Below are positions 49,856-59,587 of a stretch of 64,000 nucleotides of DNA, one piece after another. Position numbers and translations under genes: made by a program. The stretch comes from UBA6136 sp041178325. GTDB lineage: Bacteria; Pseudomonadota; Gammaproteobacteria; Methylococcales; Methylococcaceae. Position 1 is the first letter of the stretch. Each line of letters begins with the position of its first letter. The notes under the pieces are model-generated. The model saw only the letters and a list, made by a program, of their open reading frames with translations. It made no database searches and was not told the origin of the DNA. The stretch spans positions 21,526 to 85,525 of the forward strand of contig JBEGVN010000088.1 of assembly GCA_041178325.1 (NCBI GenBank), in the 5' to 3' direction.

Positions 49856-51754
49856 ATGATCAGTGCGCGTAACCTGGCTCTCCGTCGAGGGCCTCGGGTT
49901 CTCTTTGAGGGAGCCTCATTTACCCTGAATCGGGGTGACCGAATTGGCATTACCGGTGCCAACGGTGCCGGTAAGTCGAGTTTCTTTGAGCTGATGCTGG
50001 GTACCCTGCATGCTGATCAGGGTGAACTGGATGTCGCGCAGGGGCTTGAAATCGCCCATGTGGCACAGGAAACCCCCGCTCTCGACACTCCCGCACTCGA
50101 TTATGTTCTGGACGGCGACAGGGCATTGCGTGATATTGAAGCCCGTATCCAGGCTGCCGAAGTTAGTGGCGATGGCATGGAGCTTGCGCACCTTCATGAA
50201 GACTATCTTCATGCCGGAGGCTATGAGTCGCGGGCAAAAGCAGCAAGGCTCCTCAACGGACTCGGTTTTGCGCCAGGATCTGAGACGCGGTCTGTTGCCC
50301 AATTTTCCGGTGGCTGGCGTGTTCGTCTGAATGTCGCTCAGGCGTTGATGTGCCGCTCTGACGTTCTCTTATTGGACGAACCAACCAATCACCTTGATCT
50401 TGATGCAGTCATCTGGCTTCAGGACTGGCTGTCAAGCTATCCCGGGACCTTGCTTCTCGTATCGCATGACCGTGATTTCCTCGACGATTTGGCGACGCAT
50501 ATTCTTCACATTGAGCACGGTAAGGTTCAACTGCATACCGGTAACTATTCTGACTTTGAAACGCGTCGAGCTGAGATGTTGGCTCAGCAACAATCCTCAT
50601 ATCTGAGGCAACAGCGAGAGTTACAGCGAATTCAAAGCTTTGTGGATCGATTCAGGGCGCAGGCAACGAAAGCCCGTCAGGTGCAAAGTCGCCTCAAAGC
50701 TTTAGACCGGATGAGCTTGATTGCCATGGCACAGGCGGATGGCGAAGTTTCGTTTAGCTTTGAGGCCCCAGAGAAATACCCCTCACCCTTACTTCGTCTG
50801 GATGGGATCAGTGCAGGATATGGGGATGTTTCTATACTCTCTGATATTTCATTGACGGTTAGCCCCGGCGATCGAATCGGATTATTGGGTCCGAATGGGG
50901 CCGGCAAATCCACCCTGATCAAGATGCTTGCCGGTGTGATTCAGTCTTCGGGAGGTGAGCGCATTCCCGCTCAGGATCTCAAGATCGGTTATTTCGCCCA
51001 GCACCAACTGGAACAGCTCAATCCCGATCAGAGTGCGCTATGGCACCTTCAAAAGCAAAATCCCAAGGCCCTTGAGCGGGATCTTCGCAACTATCTGGGC
51101 GGTTTTGGTTTTCACGGAGATCGTGCCCTTTCACCGGTGGGACCATTCTCCGGGGGTGAAAAATCGCGACTGGTCTTGGCTATGCTCATTCGTCAAAGGC
51201 CAAATCTCCTCCTTCTGGATGAGCCGACCAATCATCTGGATCTTCCTACTCGCGATGCATTGAGCATGGCCCTCCAAGAATTTGAAGGAGCTTTGGTTCT
51301 TGTTTCCCATGATCGCTACCTGCTTCGCTCTGTTGCAGATGAGTTTTATCTCATTGCCGATGGAGGAGTGGAGCCGTATCAGGGTGATCTCGATGAATAT
51401 CGCCGTTGGTTATCTGATCGCAGGCAACGTCAAAAAGCGTTGCAACCAGATGCGCCTCCCTCTCCCTCAACGCCAGCACCGCGACAGTTAAGTCGCCAGG
51501 AGGAGGCGGAGAACAGGAAGCGGCAAAAATCCCTGACGACCGCTATGGAGCGTGCCGAGCGACAGATGAATCAGGCGGGTGATGCTTTGCGCCAAATCGA
51601 GGAGAAGCTGGCCAGCGAAGACCTTTATCTTCCCGAGTCGCGATCCCTCCTGGAAGGGCTGGTCGCAGAACGGGATGCGCTAGCAGGCCAACTCCAAGCT
51701 GCAGAGCACCTTTGGCTTGAAAGCAGTGAGGCCCTTGAGGCCCTTACAGCATGA
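49856..51754 (+). CDS. yheS: ABC-F ATPase YheS, ribosome-associated
   Basis: Soluble protein of 632 residues with two ATP-binding domains and no membrane part. First Walker A GANGAGKSS (about 35-43), signature FSGGWRVRLNVAQALM (about 149-164), Walker B LLLDEPTNHLDLDAV; second GPNGAGKST (about 346-354), FSGGEKSRLVLAML and LLLDEPTNHLDLPT. The linker between (RRAEMLAQQQSSYLRQQRELQRIQSFVDRFR, about 238-268) is the P-site tRNA motif that reaches into the ribosome. The C-terminal extension (about 530-630) is a coiled coil. Length and start match E. coli YheS. Confidence 0.93.
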   Translation: MISARNLALRRGPRVLFEGASFTLNRGDRIGITGANGAGKSSFFELMLGTLHADQGELDVAQGLEIAHVAQETPALDTPALDYVLDGDRALRDIEARIQAAEVSGDGMELAHLHEDYLHAGGYESRAKAARLLNGLGFAPGSETRSVAQFSGGWRVRLNVAQALMCRSDVLLLDEPTNHLDLDAVIWLQDWLSSYPGTLLLVSHDRDFLDDLATHILHIEHGKVQLHTGNYSDFETRRAEMLAQQQSSYLRQQRELQRIQSFVDRFRAQATKARQVQSRLKALDRMSLIAMAQADGEVSFSFEAPEKYPSPLLRLDGISAGYGDVSILSDISLTVSPGDRIGLLGPNGAGKSTLIKMLAGVIQSSGGERIPAQDLKIGYFAQHQLEQLNPDQSALWHLQKQNPKALERDLRNYLGGFGFHGDRALSPVGPFSGGEKSRLVLAMLIRQRPNLLLLDEPTNHLDLPTRDALSMALQEFEGALVLVSHDRYLLRSVADEFYLIADGGVEPYQGDLDEYRRWLSDRRQRQKALQPDAPPSPSTPAPRQLSRQEEAENRKRQKSLTTAMERAERQMNQAGDALRQIEEKLASEDLYLPESRSLLEGLVAERDALAGQLQAAEHLWLESSEALEALTA

Positions 51755-52239
51755 GTGTGCTCTTTCGTCTTTTTCTGGATATAGCGCTCTTCCGAAGAGG
51801 ACCGCAAGATGTCCCTGACTCCCCGATCCTCCTTGCCCTGGCCGTCTTGGCCGATGTCGCCATATCTACGGTAGTGGGGGCGCTCGAAGGGGATGTACTG
51901 GGTGCCATGCTTCAGGCACTTGTCGCCTCAGCTTTGCTGTTGGCGTTTGTGGCTCTCATTTTGGTTTTGACCTCACATAGGAAACGCTTTCAAAAAACCG
52001 CGACAGCGGTACTGGGGTGCGATGCGTTGATCACTCTGGGAGCTCTTCCTGTTTCTCTTCTTTCCGATGCGTTCAGTGGTCTTGGGCTTCTGATCATGGG
52101 CATCTTATTTTGGAACCTGTTGGTCTTTGCGCATATCCTCAAGCATGCCTTAGATATTGGCTATGCGCTCTCGGTTGCATTGGCGCTCATTTTTACCCTA
52201 ACCAGCCTCGACCTGATGGCGCGAATCTTCGCTGCGTAG
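51751..52239 (+). CDS. Small polytopic membrane protein, unknown function
   Basis: A protein of 162 residues that overlaps the yheS stop by 4 bases (ATGA), so it is likely translated with it. About four hydrophobic helices are seen (near 26-48, 52-73, 84-107 and 112-160). The N-terminal third (RLFLDIALFRRGPQDVPDS) recalls the YIP1-like start of small proteobacterial membrane proteins, which I cannot assign to a family. No charged catalytic motif is evident. Confidence 0.7.
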   Translation: MSVLFRLFLDIALFRRGPQDVPDSPILLALAVLADVAISTVVGALEGDVLGAMLQALVASALLLAFVALILVLTSHRKRFQKTATAVLGCDALITLGALPVSLLSDAFSGLGLLIMGILFWNLLVFAHILKHALDIGYALSVALALIFTLTSLDLMARIFAA

Positions 52240-52312
52240 AGTTACGCTTGAGCCCTTTTGGGCTCGGTGTTAGCTTGGGAGCCGTATTGGATTCCCCGCA
52301 GAGGTCTGCCCC

Positions 52313-52753
52313 ATGATCTACAAGACTATCCTCGTTGCTCACGATTTTTCCGACAGTGGAACCAAGGCATTCCATCGCGCCTTGGCCTTAGCAAAGGAGT
52401 TCGACGCACAGCTTCACTTGCTGCACGTTGTTGAATATATCGTCCCGATTGATACCAGCTTTGGCGCCATATCACCCTTTGATGGGGACCTGACTGATCA
52501 GCTTTTGGATTCGGCACGAAAAAGGCTCCAACACCTTGGGCAGAAGCATGGGATTGTGGCAGATCACTGCCGTGTTGAGCTTGGAAGCCCCAAGATTGAG
52601 ATCATTCGCATCGCCGAAATGGTGAAGGCGGATCTCATCATTTTGGGCTGCCACGGGCGTCATGGCTTGGGGCTTTTACTCGGGTCGACCGCGGCGAGTG
52701 TTGTGAACCATGCCGACTGTGATGTCCTCTCCGTTCGTCACGACCCCAAATAA
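52313..52753 (+). CDS. Universal stress protein, UspA family
   Basis: Cytosolic protein of 146 residues, start MIYKTILVAHDFSDSG. The nucleotide-binding loop G-x2-G-x9-G-S is present as GCHGRHGLGLLLGSTAASVVNHADCDVLSVR (about 112-142), so ATP binding is likely. It lies tail to tail with ntrX, 3 bases apart, with no room for a terminator. Preceding 70 bases contain GAGCCC/GGGCTC (52250-52265), a small inverted repeat. Confidence 0.88.
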   Translation: MIYKTILVAHDFSDSGTKAFHRALALAKEFDAQLHLLHVVEYIVPIDTSFGAISPFDGDLTDQLLDSARKRLQHLGQKHGIVADHCRVELGSPKIEIIRIAEMVKADLIILGCHGRHGLGLLLGSTAASVVNHADCDVLSVRHDPK

Positions 52754-52756
52754 TTA

Positions 52757-54130
52757 CTAACGCTTGTCGCGAAAGCGAATCCCAAGAGAGTTGAGTTTTC
52801 GGTAGAGGTGCGTCCTTTCGAGCCCAATGGCTGTAGACAGGCGGGCAACACTTCCTGCGTACTTGTCGAGATGGTACTCGAGATAGGCCTTTTCGAAATG
52901 TTCCCGCGCCTCTTTGAGTGGGAGGTTGTAAAAATCAGGTTGCCTCATTTGATCCTGGGGCGCTTCAACCACTGCCTCACCAACGGCAGCCTTCACCTCC
53001 TCAAGCTCGACATCCTCCCCACTGCCTAGAATCAGAATGCGTTGCACCAGATTTTTGAGTTCCCGGATATTGCCATACCAAGGGTAGTTCCTCAGAAAGT
53101 TCTGAACTGAGACAGGAAAACGTCGGAAGGGGAGCTTTTCTCGACTGACGAAATATTCCACATAGAAGTTGAGAAGGTCTGGAATATCTTCGCTGTGATC
53201 CCTCAGGGGAGGCACTTTCAATGAGACCACATTGAGCAGATAGTAGAGCTCGGCCCGGAATCGACCTGCCCGAACCTCATCCTCAAGTGAGCGACACGTT
53301 GAGGCGATGATGCGAACATCGACGTGAACAAGCTCGCTCCCGCCGATGCGGGAAAAAGAATTGGATTCAAGAGCACTCATGAGACGAACCTGAGTCTCAG
53401 GCTCCATGTGCGCAACCTCATCGAGAAAAAGTGTTCCCCCATTGGCTTGTTCGAGTAAGCCATGCTGAATCTGATCGCCATCGACCCGACCAAAAAACTC
53501 AACAGCCGAATTGCTGCTCGCGATGGTTCCAACGCCGACATCGACGAAGGGTGCTTCTCGGCGTGCGCTACTGTGATGGAGATAGCGAGCCAATGTTTCC
53601 TTTCCTGAGCCTGGTTCACCAATCAGTAGCACGCGGGTGTCGTGCTGCGCCAAACGCTTGACTTGGTCCCTCAGCTTTTCCATGACCAGGCTCTTGCCGA
53701 TTGGTTCAACCGGGCTTTCCATCCGTCGCTTGAGTCCAATGTTCTCTTTGCGCAGCTTTGCCGCCTCCAGAGCCCTTTCGACCGTCACGATCAGCTTGGC
53801 CATGGATAGCGGCTTTTCCAGAAAATCGTAGGCGCCAAGGCGCGTCGCTTCGACCGCAGTCTCTACCGTGCCATGCCCTGACATCATGATGACGGGACAC
53901 AAGCCGTCTTCGCGCAGCCAATCTTTTAGGAGGCTGATGCCGTCTTCATCTGGCATCCAGATATCCAGAAGAATTAGTTCGATGCGATGGGCAAGGCGCA
54001 TTTCCCGGGCGGAGGCTGCATTCTCGGCAACAAGAACCTCATAGCCTTCATCCACCAGAATCTCCTTGAGGAGTTCGCGAATGTCGGGTTCATCATCGAC
54101 AACCAGAATTGTTTTCTTGGTCAGGTTCAT
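52757..54130 (-). CDS. ntrX: NtrX-type response regulator lacking the GAFTGA loop
   Basis: Response regulator of 457 residues paired with NtrY. The receiver has DDEPDIRE (about 11-18) and the phosphorylated Asp in LLDIWMPDEDG near 54. The AAA+ part retains Walker A GEPGSGKE (about 169-176) and Walker B GGTLFLDEVA (about 230-239), but the loop expected as KGAFTGA is replaced by a shorter DGDQIQHG (about 214-221), so sigma-54 contact is unlikely. A Fis-type helix-turn-helix ends the protein (ARLSTAIGLERTHLYRKLNSLGI). It overlaps ntrY by 4 bases. Confidence 0.9.
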   Translation of the reverse strand: MNLTKKTILVVDDEPDIRELLKEILVDEGYEVLVAENAASAREMRLAHRIELILLDIWMPDEDGISLLKDWLREDGLCPVIMMSGHGTVETAVEATRLGAYDFLEKPLSMAKLIVTVERALEAAKLRKENIGLKRRMESPVEPIGKSLVMEKLRDQVKRLAQHDTRVLLIGEPGSGKETLARYLHHSSARREAPFVDVGVGTIASSNSAVEFFGRVDGDQIQHGLLEQANGGTLFLDEVAHMEPETQVRLMSALESNSFSRIGGSELVHVDVRIIASTCRSLEDEVRAGRFRAELYYLLNVVSLKVPPLRDHSEDIPDLLNFYVEYFVSREKLPFRRFPVSVQNFLRNYPWYGNIRELKNLVQRILILGSGEDVELEEVKAAVGEAVVEAPQDQMRQPDFYNLPLKEAREHFEKAYLEYHLDKYAGSVARLSTAIGLERTHLYRKLNSLGIRFRDKR

Positions 54131-56295
54131 CTTGCTTTTTTATGAGAATCGGTCGCTACAGGGAGGGTGATGACAAAGCTTGCGCCATTATGATAATGGC
54201 TGTCTAGCCTGATCTTGCCCCCAAATTCCTCAACAATGCGTTTAACGATTGCAAGACCTAATCCTGTCCCTTTGGATTTTGTTGTCACGTACGGCTCGAA
54301 AATGCGGCTGGATTGCTCAGGTGGGATGCCAGGACCATTGTCCGAAATGCGCACTTCAATGTGTTCACTCCCAGCAATTTCGGTCCGACGGGTGCTCAGT
54401 ATGACTTTTCCAAGGTGCCCTTGGGGCATAGCCTCCTGCGCATTTTTGATAAGGTTATGGACGACCTGTCTTAACTTGACGGGATCAGCCAGTATTTCTG
54501 GCACATCACCCTGATGAGAAAACTCGAAGGCTAGGCCAGATGAGGGCGGATATAGGGCCACAATCTCCTCGAGCAGAGATCGAATAGCAATAGGACAGAG
54601 CTGAACAATCGTCGGCTTCGCATATTCGGCAAAGGCATTCACCATGCTTTTCATGGCCTCGACTTGCTGAACGATGGTTCGGGTGGATTTCTCCAGCATT
54701 TCAAGGTCGCCGTCAACGAGCACCTTGGAAAGTTTGTGACGAAGTCGCTCGGCCGAGAGTTGGATCGGAGTGAGGGGGTTCTTGATTTCATGGGCAAGTC
54801 TTCGGGCGACCTCGCTCCAGGCTGAATTGCGCTGGGCCTGAATGAGTGCGGTGACGTCATCAATGACAAGAACATGTCCTCTCCCTTCATTGCTGACACC
54901 TTCAATGGTCGTTCCGCGGCAAAACAACTCCTGACGTCCACCGGGTCCCTGGAGCCCAACCTCCAATGTCCAGGTCTTTTTATCGCCGTCAATATGAGGG
55001 CTCAGCGCATCCATTAATTCTGCAATATGGGGATAAGCGCCGGTCAGAACGGCGAGTGGCCAACCGAGATATTGCGAAAAGTCAGCATGAAGGATGGTGT
55101 TTGCAGCCTGATTAGCCGTCAGTACAGTCCCTTTTGCATCAAGACTGAGGACTGCGGAAGAAAGGCTTGCAAGAAGCGTTTCAAGGTAGGCGTGTTGGGC
55201 CTGAAGCTCTCGTTGGGATCTTTCCGCCTGGTCACGTGACTGGGCGATCTTGGTCGTCATGGTGTTGAATGATTCGACGAGAAACCCTAATTCGCCACGA
55301 TCTTTGACCGGAAGACGTTTTTCGTAATCCCCCTCTGCAATAGATCGGGTGCCGATGGCCAGCAATCGGACTGGCTCAACAATTCTGCGAATGCTCAAGA
55401 ATGCGGACCAAACAGCGGCCAGCAAACTCAAAAGCAGGATCAGCGATAGCGTGAGTGAGAAAGTGAACTTCAACGAACCCCGAAGGAACGTCATTTCCTT
55501 GTAATGAAGGTAGGCCGATTCCACAGTATCCGTCAGTTGTGCGAGATGTCTGGGAATAGGATAGATGGCTTGGAGATAAAGCGAGTCTTCACCCATGATG
55601 GGTGCGACCGCTCGAATCTGAAGCCCTCCGGAACCGACGCCTTCAAGGCCCACATAGGGCTTTCCTCTTCGAACCTGAATCATCACGTTAATGTCAGGAA
55701 GTGCCGGAATGAAAGATTCGGTATGCGCGCCACTATAGGAAATGACATGCCCTTGGCGAGTAAAGAGGGTCAGCTCAGCATCTTCAAGTTCATTAAGCTC
55801 ATTTAGGCGAACCCCCATGAGTGAGACCGGTGAGGTTGCCAGTTTCTCGGCAGTCTGTTCAAGCTCCTTGCTGACATTCCGCATGCGTTCATCCAAGGCG
55901 GTTTGGCCGAGCTCCAGAGCATCTTCCATCGCTTGGTCAATCTTGACGTCAAACCAACTGTCGATGCTTCGATCCAGAAACTGCATGGAGTAGTAGAAAA
56001 CAATAGCGGCTGGAGCCATTGTCAACAGGCTAAACAGGAAGATCATCCGGGACGTCAGATTGGACCCAGCAGCCTTGCGGCGGAGTTCGCGAATCAGCCA
56101 GTAGATGTTGATGCCAACGAGGGTCAGCAGAAGAAGGCCTGCCAATGCGTTGGTCAGGACAAGCGTAGAGTAGAGCTCACCCAGTGCAGATGCGTCCTGA
56201 GTCGCCGAACTCATGAGATGCAGTGATCCCAGGATAGCGAGGAATACCAGGATAATGCTGAGCGTCAGTGGTGGTCTTAGTGAGCGAGTAGCCAT
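54127..56295 (-). CDS. ntrY: NtrY-type membrane sensor histidine kinase
   Basis: Sensor kinase of 722 residues. Three membrane helices near the start (about 12-30, 44-68, 82-105), a periplasmic domain (about 110-280), a further helix (about 285-310), a HAMP linker (RLLAIGTRSIAEGDYEKRLPV), a PAS domain (about 380-480), the phospho-accepting His in EVARRLAHEIKNPLTPIQLSAERLR (near 510) and the ATPase domain with DNGPGIPPE and TKSKGTGLGLAIVKRI. NtrY/NtrX pairs link nitrogen status or redox state to gene control. The gene lies in one minus-strand string after DUF4390, overlapping it by 19 bases. Confidence 0.93.
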   Translation of the reverse strand: MATRSLRPPLTLSIILVFLAILGSLHLMSSATQDASALGELYSTLVLTNALAGLLLLTLVGINIYWLIRELRRKAAGSNLTSRMIFLFSLLTMAPAAIVFYYSMQFLDRSIDSWFDVKIDQAMEDALELGQTALDERMRNVSKELEQTAEKLATSPVSLMGVRLNELNELEDAELTLFTRQGHVISYSGAHTESFIPALPDINVMIQVRRGKPYVGLEGVGSGGLQIRAVAPIMGEDSLYLQAIYPIPRHLAQLTDTVESAYLHYKEMTFLRGSLKFTFSLTLSLILLLSLLAAVWSAFLSIRRIVEPVRLLAIGTRSIAEGDYEKRLPVKDRGELGFLVESFNTMTTKIAQSRDQAERSQRELQAQHAYLETLLASLSSAVLSLDAKGTVLTANQAANTILHADFSQYLGWPLAVLTGAYPHIAELMDALSPHIDGDKKTWTLEVGLQGPGGRQELFCRGTTIEGVSNEGRGHVLVIDDVTALIQAQRNSAWSEVARRLAHEIKNPLTPIQLSAERLRHKLSKVLVDGDLEMLEKSTRTIVQQVEAMKSMVNAFAEYAKPTIVQLCPIAIRSLLEEIVALYPPSSGLAFEFSHQGDVPEILADPVKLRQVVHNLIKNAQEAMPQGHLGKVILSTRRTEIAGSEHIEVRISDNGPGIPPEQSSRIFEPYVTTKSKGTGLGLAIVKRIVEEFGGKIRLDSHYHNGASFVITLPVATDSHKKAR

Positions 56296-56864
56296 CGGTA
56301 TGGCGGCGTTTCCATAGTCCAGTCGGGAGATAAATAGGCTACCAGCCTGAGCGGCAAGGGGAGCGATTCCACATCAAATTCAAAGCTCAAGCTTGCTTCG
56401 CGTCGCTCGTTCTCGTCAGCCGGTGGAAGTGAAGGGATACTCCATCCGCGAAGATGGCTCAAGGTATCGAGAACGCTTGCGAGGCTCGTATAGTGAAGGG
56501 CGGCCCCGCTCCCAAGGTCAGAGACTTGAAATGACTTTGCCAAGGGCTGGTAGCGAAGCTGAATCGTTCTTTCATCCTGAATAAGATTGTCCGGCCATCC
56601 CCATGACCTGATTCGATCAATTCGAAGCCTGACCCGAAAGGTCAAGGGAATCCCTTCATCCAGCGCGCGAAGCGCAACTGGGGGAAAACGATATTCAATG
56701 TCTGCGGTGACGACCTGCCGGTTTTCTTTGATATCCAGTTGGGCCCGCTGAATGAAAATCCCCGAATCTATAGCCAAGCCGGGTGCTGTGACACTGGCAA
56801 GGAGGAGCGCCAAAGCCAATGCGAAAACCCGCCTTTTAGCCCTGATGTTTTGTAAGCCGGGCAT
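56277..56864 (-). CDS. DUF4390 secreted protein
   Basis: A protein of 195 residues with a signal peptide (VFALALALLLASVTAPGLA) and a mature part of the DUF4390 kind: IQRAQLDIKENRQVVTADIEYRFPPVALRALDEGIPLTFRVRL. The family nearly always lies between rsmB and ntrY in Gammaproteobacteria and Betaproteobacteria, as it does here, yet its function is unknown; an envelope role linked to NtrY sensing is plausible. The ATG chosen overlaps the end of rsmB by 29 bases and opens the signal directly; longer in-frame starts lie within rsmB and would spoil it. Confidence 0.82.
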   Translation of the reverse strand: MPGLQNIRAKRRVFALALALLLASVTAPGLAIDSGIFIQRAQLDIKENRQVVTADIEYRFPPVALRALDEGIPLTFRVRLRIDRIRSWGWPDNLIQDERTIQLRYQPLAKSFQVSDLGSGAALHYTSLASVLDTLSHLRGWSIPSLPPADENERREASLSFEFDVESLPLPLRLVAYLSPDWTMETPPYRWLLAH

Positions 56865-58128
56865 AATAAAAACCATCCATGCCGTCCATTCCCGGGAGGA
56901 TTTGCCGACCATGGGGCTCGGCATGTCCAAAATAGTCCGGCAAAAGGCTCTCCCTGGCTTCAGGGTGCTCGCCCAGAAACCTTGTAATCACATCACTGTT
57001 CTCTTGGCGTAACACTGAGCAGGTGGCGTAGAGAAGCACCCCCTCTGGGGCAAGAAGGGACCAGGCAGATTCCAGGATGGCGCGTTGGGTATCAGCGAGT
57101 CGTGCAATGTCCTGCGGTTTTCTGAGGACCTTGATGTCGGGATGTCGTCGAATAACGCCGGTCGCTGAGCAAGGGGCGTCGACGAGAATTCGATCAAAGG
57201 GTTTACCATCCCACCAGGTCTCGGGCTGGGTCGCATCACCTGTGATCAGGACGGCCGAGAGCCCCCCCCGTGTGAGATTAGACTGAACCCGTTCCAGGCG
57301 CGCTGCATCTAAATCCACCGCAATGACCTCTTCGAGCGCAGAGCAGGCCTCAAGGATATGGCAGGTTTTACCTCCGGGTGCAGCGCACAGGTCCAAAACT
57401 CTTTGCCCCGGGGCCAACTCGAGAAGAACTGCAGCAAGTTGAGCTGCAGCATCCTGAACAGAGAGTTCACCTTCTTTAAATCCCGGGATCAACTCGGTGG
57501 GTGTTGCATCCTTCAGAATGAGGGCTGTCGGCACATGCTCCAGCGGTAAGGACGCCATACCAACGTCATTGAGACGATGCCTGAATTGCTCAAGAGAGCC
57601 TCTAGCGAGGTTAGCCCTCAAGCTGAGGGGAGGGTGAGCATTGTTGGCCTTCAGAATGTTTTCAACCTGATCAGGCCAGTCACGTCGAATTTTGTCATAG
57701 AGCCACTGCGGATGCGCCAGTGCAGTGGTTGGAGAGGCATCCAGTCGCGACTCCAGCTCATCCCGATTGCGCTGGTAGTTCCGCAGGATGGCATTGATCA
57801 GGGGTTTCGCCCATGCATCGTATTGAACGGCCTCGACGGTCTCTGAAACAGCTGCGTGGGCCGCAACCCGCATGTGGCCGATTTGGTAAAAGCCAATCAA
57901 GGCAATCATCCGGATACGGTCATCCTTGATCGGTTTACGCGTGAGTAGGCCCAAGAGGGAGTTCAGACGCCAGTACCAGCGAATAACCCCGTAACAAACC
58001 GCTTGAATGAAAGTTCTGTCTTTCGGAGAGTATTCATTCGCGAAGGCCTGCTCAAGAGCGCTGGTCAGTGATCGGCCTTCGCGGACGACCTCAACCAAAA
58101 TGTCAGCTGCTGCGGCGCGGGTATTCAA
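56836..58128 (-). CDS. rsmB: 16S rRNA (cytosine-967-C5) methyltransferase RsmB
   Basis: SAM-dependent methyltransferase of 430 residues for C967 of 16S rRNA. The N-terminal NusB-like domain (about 1-140) contains FIQAVCYGVIRWYWRLNSLL; the SAM motif LDLCAAPGGKTCHILE is near 246-261, and the two catalytic Cys are in DAPCSATGVIRRHPDIK and YATCSVLRQENSDVI. The end GMDGMDGFYYARLTK is usual. It overlaps fmt by 4 bases at its start, in the def-fmt-rsmB order common to Gammaproteobacteria. Confidence 0.96.
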   Translation of the reverse strand: MNTRAAAADILVEVVREGRSLTSALEQAFANEYSPKDRTFIQAVCYGVIRWYWRLNSLLGLLTRKPIKDDRIRMIALIGFYQIGHMRVAAHAAVSETVEAVQYDAWAKPLINAILRNYQRNRDELESRLDASPTTALAHPQWLYDKIRRDWPDQVENILKANNAHPPLSLRANLARGSLEQFRHRLNDVGMASLPLEHVPTALILKDATPTELIPGFKEGELSVQDAAAQLAAVLLELAPGQRVLDLCAAPGGKTCHILEACSALEEVIAVDLDAARLERVQSNLTRGGLSAVLITGDATQPETWWDGKPFDRILVDAPCSATGVIRRHPDIKVLRKPQDIARLADTQRAILESAWSLLAPEGVLLYATCSVLRQENSDVITRFLGEHPEARESLLPDYFGHAEPHGRQILPGMDGMDGFYYARLTKHQG

Positions 58129-59054
58129 GAGCCCACCAGAGGGGTTGGCAAGGCGGGTCGGGTATTGATGAAGTCCCTTGAGGTGATTCGTCGCCCCCCT
58201 GGAAGCTGGAGCTCCAGAATCCTGAGAGACCCTAGAGCGGTTGATACCAGAAGGTCGCTGCCCTGGATATGCAACACCCCGGGCGGGTGGTCACACGCTG
58301 TTTTAGGCACATCCGCGCGCCAGATCCTCAATGGTTCTCCGAGATAACGGGTTTCGGCAACGGGCCAGCTATTGAAAGCACGGACTCTGCGTGCAAGGGA
58401 TTCGGCCGGCTGATCAAAGTCCAGAATGGCTTCTTCCTTGGTGATCTTTGCAGCGTAGGTGACTTTCGTCTCATCCTGAACTTCGGCGTGCACTTTGCCC
58501 GATTCAAGGATAGCGAGGCTTTCTAACAGCGTTTCAGCACCCAGCACAGATAAACGATCATGAAGCTCAGACGCTACCTCGTTTGGATCGATTGGCGTTG
58601 CAGCTTTCAAGATCATCGCACCCGCATCGAGTTTTGGTTCGATGAACATGATCGTGATACCCGTTTCACGATCACCTTCGAGGATGGCGCGTTGAATTGG
58701 TGCAGCACCGCGCCAGCGCGGCAGGAGCGAGGCGTGAATGTTGATACATCCTTTCGGAGGAATTTCGATGACGTTCTGGGGGAGGATTAGCCCGTATGCA
58801 ACAACGACCATCAGATCCGGGGATAGGGCGCGAAGGGTGTCTATGGCCCCTGGCTCCTTGAACGATTCCGGCTGAAACACCGGGATGCCGGCCGATTCTG
58901 CCACGCTCTTGACGGGTGTTGGGATAATCTTGCGTCCCCTGCCTTGAGGCCTATCGGGTTGGGTGTATGCCGCAACTATCTGATGGCCAGAGGCAATCAA
59001 TGCCTTGAGGGGAGGAACCGCAAAGTCGGGGGTGCCGGCAAAAACAATCCTCAC
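58125..59054 (-). CDS. fmt: Methionyl-tRNA formyltransferase
   Basis: Formylates initiator Met-tRNA using 10-formyltetrahydrofolate; 309 residues. FAGTPDFAVPPLKALI (about 5-20), CINIHASLLPRWRGAAPIQRAI (about 105-126) with the catalytic Asn/His, and GITIMFIEPKLDAG with the Asp are intact. The C-terminal beta-barrel domain begins near 205. It overlaps def by 4 bases and rsmB by 4 bases, so the three are translationally coupled. Confidence 0.97.
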   Translation of the reverse strand: MRIVFAGTPDFAVPPLKALIASGHQIVAAYTQPDRPQGRGRKIIPTPVKSVAESAGIPVFQPESFKEPGAIDTLRALSPDLMVVVAYGLILPQNVIEIPPKGCINIHASLLPRWRGAAPIQRAILEGDRETGITIMFIEPKLDAGAMILKAATPIDPNEVASELHDRLSVLGAETLLESLAILESGKVHAEVQDETKVTYAAKITKEEAILDFDQPAESLARRVRAFNSWPVAETRYLGEPLRIWRADVPKTACDHPPGVLHIQGSDLLVSTALGSLRILELQLPGGRRITSRDFINTRPALPTPLVGS

Positions 59055-59587
59055 GAGGCCCGGCCTGCATCTGCTGCAGAGGGGCTGGTCCTGGTACGTT
59101 GTTCCTTTTTGACCTTTCTTCGAGCCAGCTGGCGCTTTAGCGGAGACAGGTAATCAACAAAGAGCTTGCCTTCAAGGTGATCCATTTCATGCTGGATACA
59201 CACCGCCAGGAGACCATTAGCTTCCATGGTGATTGGCTGGCCTTCGCGGTCAAGCCCACGTACTTGCACAGATTCTGCTCGGGTGACTTTTTCATAGAAT
59301 CCAGGGACCGAGAGGCAACCTTCTTCCGATTCCTCGGTACCAGATTTACGGATCAGTTCAGGGTTGATCAGGACCAAAGGCTCATCCTTGTTCTCGGAAA
59401 GATCCATGACCAGGATGCGCAACTGGACATTGACCTGGGTGGCTGCAAGACCAATTCCGGGCGCTGCATACATGGTCTCCAGCATGTCGTCGACCAGCCG
59501 GGTGATATCCGCTGTGACGGCTTCAACGGGTTTGGCTTTTTTTCGGAGCCGCTCGTCCGGGAATTCAAGGATAGGGAGAAGTGCCAT
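59051..59587 (-). CDS. def: Peptide deformylase
   Basis: Removes the formyl group from nascent proteins, the partner of Fmt; 178 residues. The three motifs are GIGLAATQV (about 45-53), EEGCLSVPG with the metal Cys (about 89-97) and QHEMDHLEGKLFVDYL with the HExxH-type ligands (about 132-147). The tail is longer than usual and basic then Ser/Ala-rich (KKEQRTRTSPSAAD). First gene of the def-fmt-rsmB-DUF4390-ntrY-ntrX string. Confidence 0.97.
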   Translation of the reverse strand: MALLPILEFPDERLRKKAKPVEAVTADITRLVDDMLETMYAAPGIGLAATQVNVQLRILVMDLSENKDEPLVLINPELIRKSGTEESEEGCLSVPGFYEKVTRAESVQVRGLDREGQPITMEANGLLAVCIQHEMDHLEGKLFVDYLSPLKRQLARRKVKKEQRTRTSPSAADAGRAS

